NCBI GenBank assembly: GCA_964291505.2
Contig: OZ220221.1
Location: 434,001 to 498,000 of the forward strand
Source: Kistimonas sp964291505
Lineage (GTDB): Bacteria; Pseudomonadota; Gammaproteobacteria; Pseudomonadales; Endozoicomonadaceae
Direction of reading: 5' to 3'
DNA: 64,000 bases
In this document: in pieces, positions 60,516 through 64,000 of the stretch
How positions within the stretch are numbered: position 1 is the stretch's first letter
Layout of the letters: each line of letters starts with the position of its first letter
Made by a program: the position numbers and the translations under genes
Notes under the pieces: model-generated
The model's database searches: none
What the model saw: only the letters and a program-made list of their open reading frames with translations
Told to the model about the DNA's origin: nothing

Positions 60516-60746
60516 ATGACGTTGACACTGGGCGACCTGACCGTTGGAGACACCGGCACCATCACCGGCTTTTCCTCCAACCAGCGTACCTACCGACGCA
60601 AACTGCTCACCATGGGCATGACACCCGGCACCACTTTCAAGGTCTGCCGCGTCGCCCCACTGGGCGACCCCATTGAGCTGGAGCTGCGCGGCTTCCAATT
60701 GAGCCTGCGCCGTGAAGAAGCACGTATTGTCGAGGTATCCCGGTAA
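60516..60746 (+). CDS. feoA: Ferrous iron transport protein FeoA
   Basis: 76 residues, SH3-like fold: LTLGDLTVGDTGTITGF, then RKLLTMGMTPGTTFKV and GDPIELELRGFQLSLRREEA. Small cytoplasmic partner of FeoB needed for Fe(II) uptake. A GGGAGG site precedes ATG 60516. One base separates its stop from the feoB start. Confidence 0.93.
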   Translation: MTLTLGDLTVGDTGTITGFSSNQRTYRRKLLTMGMTPGTTFKVCRVAPLGDPIELELRGFQLSLRREEARIVEVSR

Positions 60747-60747
60747 G

Positions 60748-63102
60748 ATGTCTGATTCCTTTACAGTCGCCGTTGTCGGCAACCCGAACGCGGGAAAAAC
60801 CAGTCTCTTCAACGCCATGACCGGCGCTCGTCAGCGTGTGGGTAACTGGCCAGGCGTGACTGTGGAAAAGAAAACCGGTGAATACCAGTTCCACGGTAAG
60901 CACATTACTCTGGTGGATCTGCCCGGTACCTATTCACTGGATGTCATCAGTGAAGATGTTTCCCTTGATGAACGCATTGCCCGCGATTACGTGCTCGCCG
61001 GCCATGCCGACCTGATCATCAACATCATCGATGCCTCCAACTTCGAGCGTAACCTGTACCTCACCACCCAGCTGCTGGAAATGAAGCAGCCGGTCGTGGT
61101 TGTCCTCAACATGATGGACATGCTGAAAGACAAAGGTATGGAGCTGGATGTCGACAACCTGGAGCGCCTGCTGGGCTGTCCGGTCGTACCGGTCGTGGCC
61201 AGCCGTAGTAAGGGGATTGAAGAGCTTCAGGAAGTCATCAACCGGACGGTTAAAAATCCCGCTGCAATTGTGCAACACAACACCGTACCATCGGAGCATC
61301 TGCAGCAGGCTATCAGTCAGCTGGCAGAGCAACTGGCACCAGTGGCAACACAAAACCGTGTTGAGCCCGAGTGGCTGGCACTGAAGCTGTTGGAAGGCGA
61401 CAGTGATCTGGAACAGTGGCTCGACAGCGACATGCTGTGTGCCGTTAACTGCCGTCGCACTGCGCTGGAAGAAGCCTGTGGTGAAGATGCTGATATCCTG
61501 ATCGCAGATGCTCGCTACAAGTTCATCAGCACGATTACTGCTCAAGTGCTTGAGCGTCGTGGCACGTTATCTAAAACCATCAGTGCCAAGATTGATGCGA
61601 TTGTCCTGAACCGGATGCTGGGTCTACCCATCTTTCTGGGTGTGATGTACCTCATGTTCCTGTTTACCATTCAAGTAGGCAGTGCATTCATTGATTTCTT
61701 TGATATCTTCACCGGCACAGTACTGGTTGATGGCGGTCGCTATGTCCTGAGCAATATGGGCGCCCCGGAATTCCTGATTACCCTGCTGGCAGATGGTGTT
61801 GGCGCAGGTATTCAGACTGTTTCAACCTTTATTCCGGTCATTGCCTGCCTGTTCCTCTTTCTCTCCATTCTGGAAGATTCCGGCTACATGGCCCGGGCAG
61901 CATTTGTTATTGACCGTGCCATGAATGCTATTGGCCTGCCGGGGAAGTCATTTGTCTCCCTGCTGGTCGGATTCGGCTGTAACGTACCTTCCATCATGGG
62001 TGCGCGTACCATGGAAAACCCGCGTGACCGGATGCTTTCCATCATGATGGCGCCGTTCATGTCCTGTGGTGCACGTCTGCCGGTCTATGTCCTCTTTGCT
62101 GCCGCATTCTTCCCCTATAACGGCCAGAATGTCGTGTTTGCGCTTTATCTGATTGGTATTGCCGTGGCCGTTATGACAGCGGTCATCATGAAGCGCACCC
62201 TGCTTCCCGGTGAAACCAGCCCGTTCATCATGGAGTTGCCGGACTATCATCGCCCTCTGGTCAAGCAGGTACTGCTGCGTACTTGGGATCGCCTGAAAGT
62301 CTTCATCCTTGGTGCGGGTAAAATTATCGTTATCGTTGTCACCGTACTGGGCGTTCTCAACTCCATGGGCACTGATGGCTCTTTTGGCAACGAGAACACC
62401 GACAAATCCGTACTGAGTGAAGTGGGTCGTACCATTACACCGGTCTTCTCCCCCATGGGTATGACTGAAGAAAACTGGCCGGCCGCTGTGGGTATCTTTA
62501 CAGGTATCTTTGCGAAGGAAGCCGTTGTCGGCACGCTGGATGCCATGTATAGCCAACTGGCTGGCGTTTCCTCTGCCGATGATGGTGCAGACTACAGCCT
62601 CTGGGGCGGTATCCGCGAAGCCATGGCCACTGTTCCGGAAAACCTGGCAGCCATTGGTGACAGCCTGGCTGATCCTCTGGGCATCGAAATCGGTGTTATT
62701 TCTGACAGTGGTGCCGTCGCAGAAGAACAGGGCATGGCTGCGACCAACCTGAGTGTTATGCAACAGCTGTTCGCTACTAAGGCGGCTGCTATCGCCTATC
62801 TGCTCCTGATTCTCCTGTACACACCCTGCGTCGCTGCACTAGGTGCAATCTACCGGGAAACCAACATGCGTTGGACGGTCTTCATCGGCTCATGGACCTT
62901 CTTCATGGGCTACCTGGCCGCCACGCTGTACTACCAGGCGTCTATCTGGACCCAGAACCCCGTCAGCGCGACCAGCTGGATCGCTGGTATGCTGGCAGTG
63001 TTCATCGCAGTCATCATTGGTCTGCGCCGGTTCGGCAGCATCGAAATGGACAACAAAGTGCCGGTAACAGTCACCTCTGGTAAGAGTTGCTGTAGCTCAT
63101 AA
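60748..63102 (+). CDS. feoB: Ferrous iron transporter FeoB
   Basis: 784 residues from ATG 60748, directly after the feoA stop. G domain: GNPNAGKTS (11-19), VGNWPGVTVE switch I, DLPG (57-60) and NMMD. It is followed by a GDI-like helical region and two Gate domains. Membrane helices include FIPVIACLFLFLSILEDSGYMARAAF and the conserved Cys motif GFGCNVPSIMGARTM and MSCGARLPVYVLF. It ends in SGKSCCSS, a Cys pair that may bind metal. GTP-dependent Fe(II) uptake. Confidence 0.95.
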   Translation: MSDSFTVAVVGNPNAGKTSLFNAMTGARQRVGNWPGVTVEKKTGEYQFHGKHITLVDLPGTYSLDVISEDVSLDERIARDYVLAGHADLIINIIDASNFERNLYLTTQLLEMKQPVVVVLNMMDMLKDKGMELDVDNLERLLGCPVVPVVASRSKGIEELQEVINRTVKNPAAIVQHNTVPSEHLQQAISQLAEQLAPVATQNRVEPEWLALKLLEGDSDLEQWLDSDMLCAVNCRRTALEEACGEDADILIADARYKFISTITAQVLERRGTLSKTISAKIDAIVLNRMLGLPIFLGVMYLMFLFTIQVGSAFIDFFDIFTGTVLVDGGRYVLSNMGAPEFLITLLADGVGAGIQTVSTFIPVIACLFLFLSILEDSGYMARAAFVIDRAMNAIGLPGKSFVSLLVGFGCNVPSIMGARTMENPRDRMLSIMMAPFMSCGARLPVYVLFAAAFFPYNGQNVVFALYLIGIAVAVMTAVIMKRTLLPGETSPFIMELPDYHRPLVKQVLLRTWDRLKVFILGAGKIIVIVVTVLGVLNSMGTDGSFGNENTDKSVLSEVGRTITPVFSPMGMTEENWPAAVGIFTGIFAKEAVVGTLDAMYSQLAGVSSADDGADYSLWGGIREAMATVPENLAAIGDSLADPLGIEIGVISDSGAVAEEQGMAATNLSVMQQLFATKAAAIAYLLLILLYTPCVAALGAIYRETNMRWTVFIGSWTFFMGYLAATLYYQASIWTQNPVSATSWIAGMLAVFIAVIIGLRRFGSIEMDNKVPVTVTSGKSCCSS

Positions 63103-63359
63103 TGTTGATACCACTGAAAAACTACCTGGCCGAACAGGGCCAGGTCAGCTTGGCTGATCTGGCCAAGCACTTCAAAAGCAGCCCGGACGCGCTCCGGGGC
63201 ATGCTGTCCCACTGGGTAAGAAAAGGCCGCGTCTGCAAGGAGACACTGGGCTGTAACAAAGGCTGTGCCTCCTGTCCGCCCGAGCAGACTGAAATCTATC
63301 GCTGGCTGGGCCCAAGAGCTGCACAGCCGGGATGCATCCCGCTTTGCCAACTGGCCTAG
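63102..63359 (+). CDS. feoC: FeoC winged-helix protein with cysteine cluster
   Basis: 85 residues, ATG overlapping the feoB stop by one base (TAATG). A winged-helix domain (PLKNYLAEQGQVSLADLAKHF) is followed by Cys45, Cys51, Cys55 and Cys58 (CKETLGCNKGCASC), the FeoC-type iron-sulfur or metal site. In enterics FeoC protects FeoB from proteolysis and may sense oxygen/iron. Two more Cys near the C-terminus (GCIPLCQLA). Confidence 0.9.
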   Translation: MLIPLKNYLAEQGQVSLADLAKHFKSSPDALRGMLSHWVRKGRVCKETLGCNKGCASCPPEQTEIYRWLGPRAAQPGCIPLCQLA

Positions 63360-63543
63360 AGTAACCCGCTCACATACACCGCTTCATGGTATGGAAAGGA
63401 TTCCTGCCATGATCGGATTTCCCTGCTTCATAAACAAACACTGGCTAATATGCCTCTTCCTGATGGCGATAGTGTTATTGGAACACTGCCATGACTGCTA
63501 TAAAGTAGCACCAAAGTACAACAATAATAATACTGGACATGTC

Positions 63544-64000
63544 ATGACAGGATTCGTACGACTGAGTCGGCATTTGCCCGCACTGCTTTTTACCTTCTTA
63601 TTCATCTCCGGCTGCGCCAATACTGAAACATACCGTGTCGCCTATACCGAAGCTCAGCAGAAGTCTTCAACAGGACAACTGACTGCAGGTGTCGCTCATG
63701 CCGATATCACGCCTCCTCCCGGACTCCCCCGTGCTGGCTACTCCATGTGGTCAACAACCGGTGAAGGCTTCCGTAATCGACTGGCGGCACGCGCCTTCTA
63801 CCTGAAAGATGCTGAAGGTAATGCACTGGCCATCGTACAAACCGATCTGCTGGCAGGTTCACGCATCCTTCAGGGTAAAGTGGCAGAAGTTGTCGCCCAG
63901 AAGACCGACATTGATGCAGGTAACCTCGCCATAACAGCCACACACACACATTCCGGTCCTGGCCAATACCTTGGCAGTGCCTTCTATAACAAACATGCGT
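63544..64000 (+). CDS. Neutral ceramidase-like lipoprotein, 3' end outside window
   Basis: At least 152 codons from ATG 63544. A lipoprotein signal (HLPALLFTFLFISGC, Cys24) is followed by the neutral/alkaline ceramidase N-domain: TAGVAHADITPPPGLPRAGY, NRLAARAFYL, ATHTHSGPGQYLGSAF with metal-binding His residues. An in-frame ATG at 63409 with AAAGGA upstream would add 45 residues with their own hydrophobic segment. The enzyme is expected to cleave the amide bond of ceramide or related lipids outside the cytoplasm. The catalytic Ser region lies beyond the window. Confidence 0.82.
   Translation, partial: MTGFVRLSRHLPALLFTFLFISGCANTETYRVAYTEAQQKSSTGQLTAGVAHADITPPPGLPRAGYSMWSTTGEGFRNRLAARAFYLKDAEGNALAIVQTDLLAGSRILQGKVAEVVAQKTDIDAGNLAITATHTHSGPGQYLGSAFYNKHA

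Noticed and set aside
1..64000. CRISPR arrays, tRNA/rRNA genes, insertion sequences, prophage or integrase genes.
   Set aside because: Looked for and not found: no regularly spaced repeats, no cloverleaf-like or rRNA stretches, and no transposase- or integrase-like proteins.

Overview
The window reads as chromosomal DNA of a free-living or host-associated gammaproteobacterium. The evidence is a PhoPQ pair, UspE, EndA, an Scs (copper/thiol-redox) operon, FeoABC, an E. coli-like Lrp, PepD, PotFGHI and the PrkA-YeaH-SpoVR set. The overall make-up resembles marine Oceanospirillales (Hahellaceae/Endozoicomonadaceae type), but this is an inference from gene style and not a phylogeny. I see no rRNA, tRNA, CRISPR array, transposase, integrase or phage gene.

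Left part (1-22.3 kb). A large unrecognised protein runs off the left edge. It is followed by an OmpA-like protein, a DUF6515 exported protein, endonuclease I, and an scsABCD-like periplasmic thiol-redox operon. Next come a DUF2726/zinc-ribbon membrane protein, YggU, UspE, a SelD-type FAD oxidoreductase and a DNA topoisomerase III gene split into two frames by an apparent single-base deletion. A strikingly AT-rich gene (14.2-15.3 kb, with an HEFIH motif) and a lipoprotein alpha/beta hydrolase look foreign. Then come a glycine-zipper protein, phoQ/phoP, a lipoprotein, an outer-membrane barrel with a candidate PhoP-type box, a Lys/Ser-rich protein of unknown role and a glutamine amidotransferase.

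Middle part (22.3-44.7 kb). Two complete paralogous operons prkA-yeaH-spoVR lie on the same strand about 17 kb apart, each ended by its own strong terminator. Between them are a small ORF, an autotransporter, a spermidine/putrescine-type ABC importer (potD-A-B-C order), peptidase D, a sigZ-like sigma factor with a CxC permease and a mini-thioredoxin, and a fatty-acid desaturase.

Right part (44.9-64 kb). Leucine dehydrogenase plus E1alpha, E1beta and E2 of a branched-chain 2-oxo-acid dehydrogenase form a branched-chain amino-acid degradation block without a local E3. An Lrp gene lies nearby. PilZ and SnoaL-like genes, alanine racemase, an SDR and a nucleoside deaminase follow, then a second polyamine importer (potFGHI), a zinc CDF exporter, a remnant of pfkA with its middle deleted, and feoABC behind a perfect FNR site and a good Fur site. 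The window ends inside a neutral-ceramidase-like lipoprotein.

Main points for follow-up: the duplicated stress-kinase operon, the AT-rich HExxH gene, the frameshifted topB, the pfkA fossil, structured non-coding stretches at 20.43-20.82 kb and 59.46-59.69 kb, and an E2 acyltransferase lacking the usual Asp of its HxxxDG motif.
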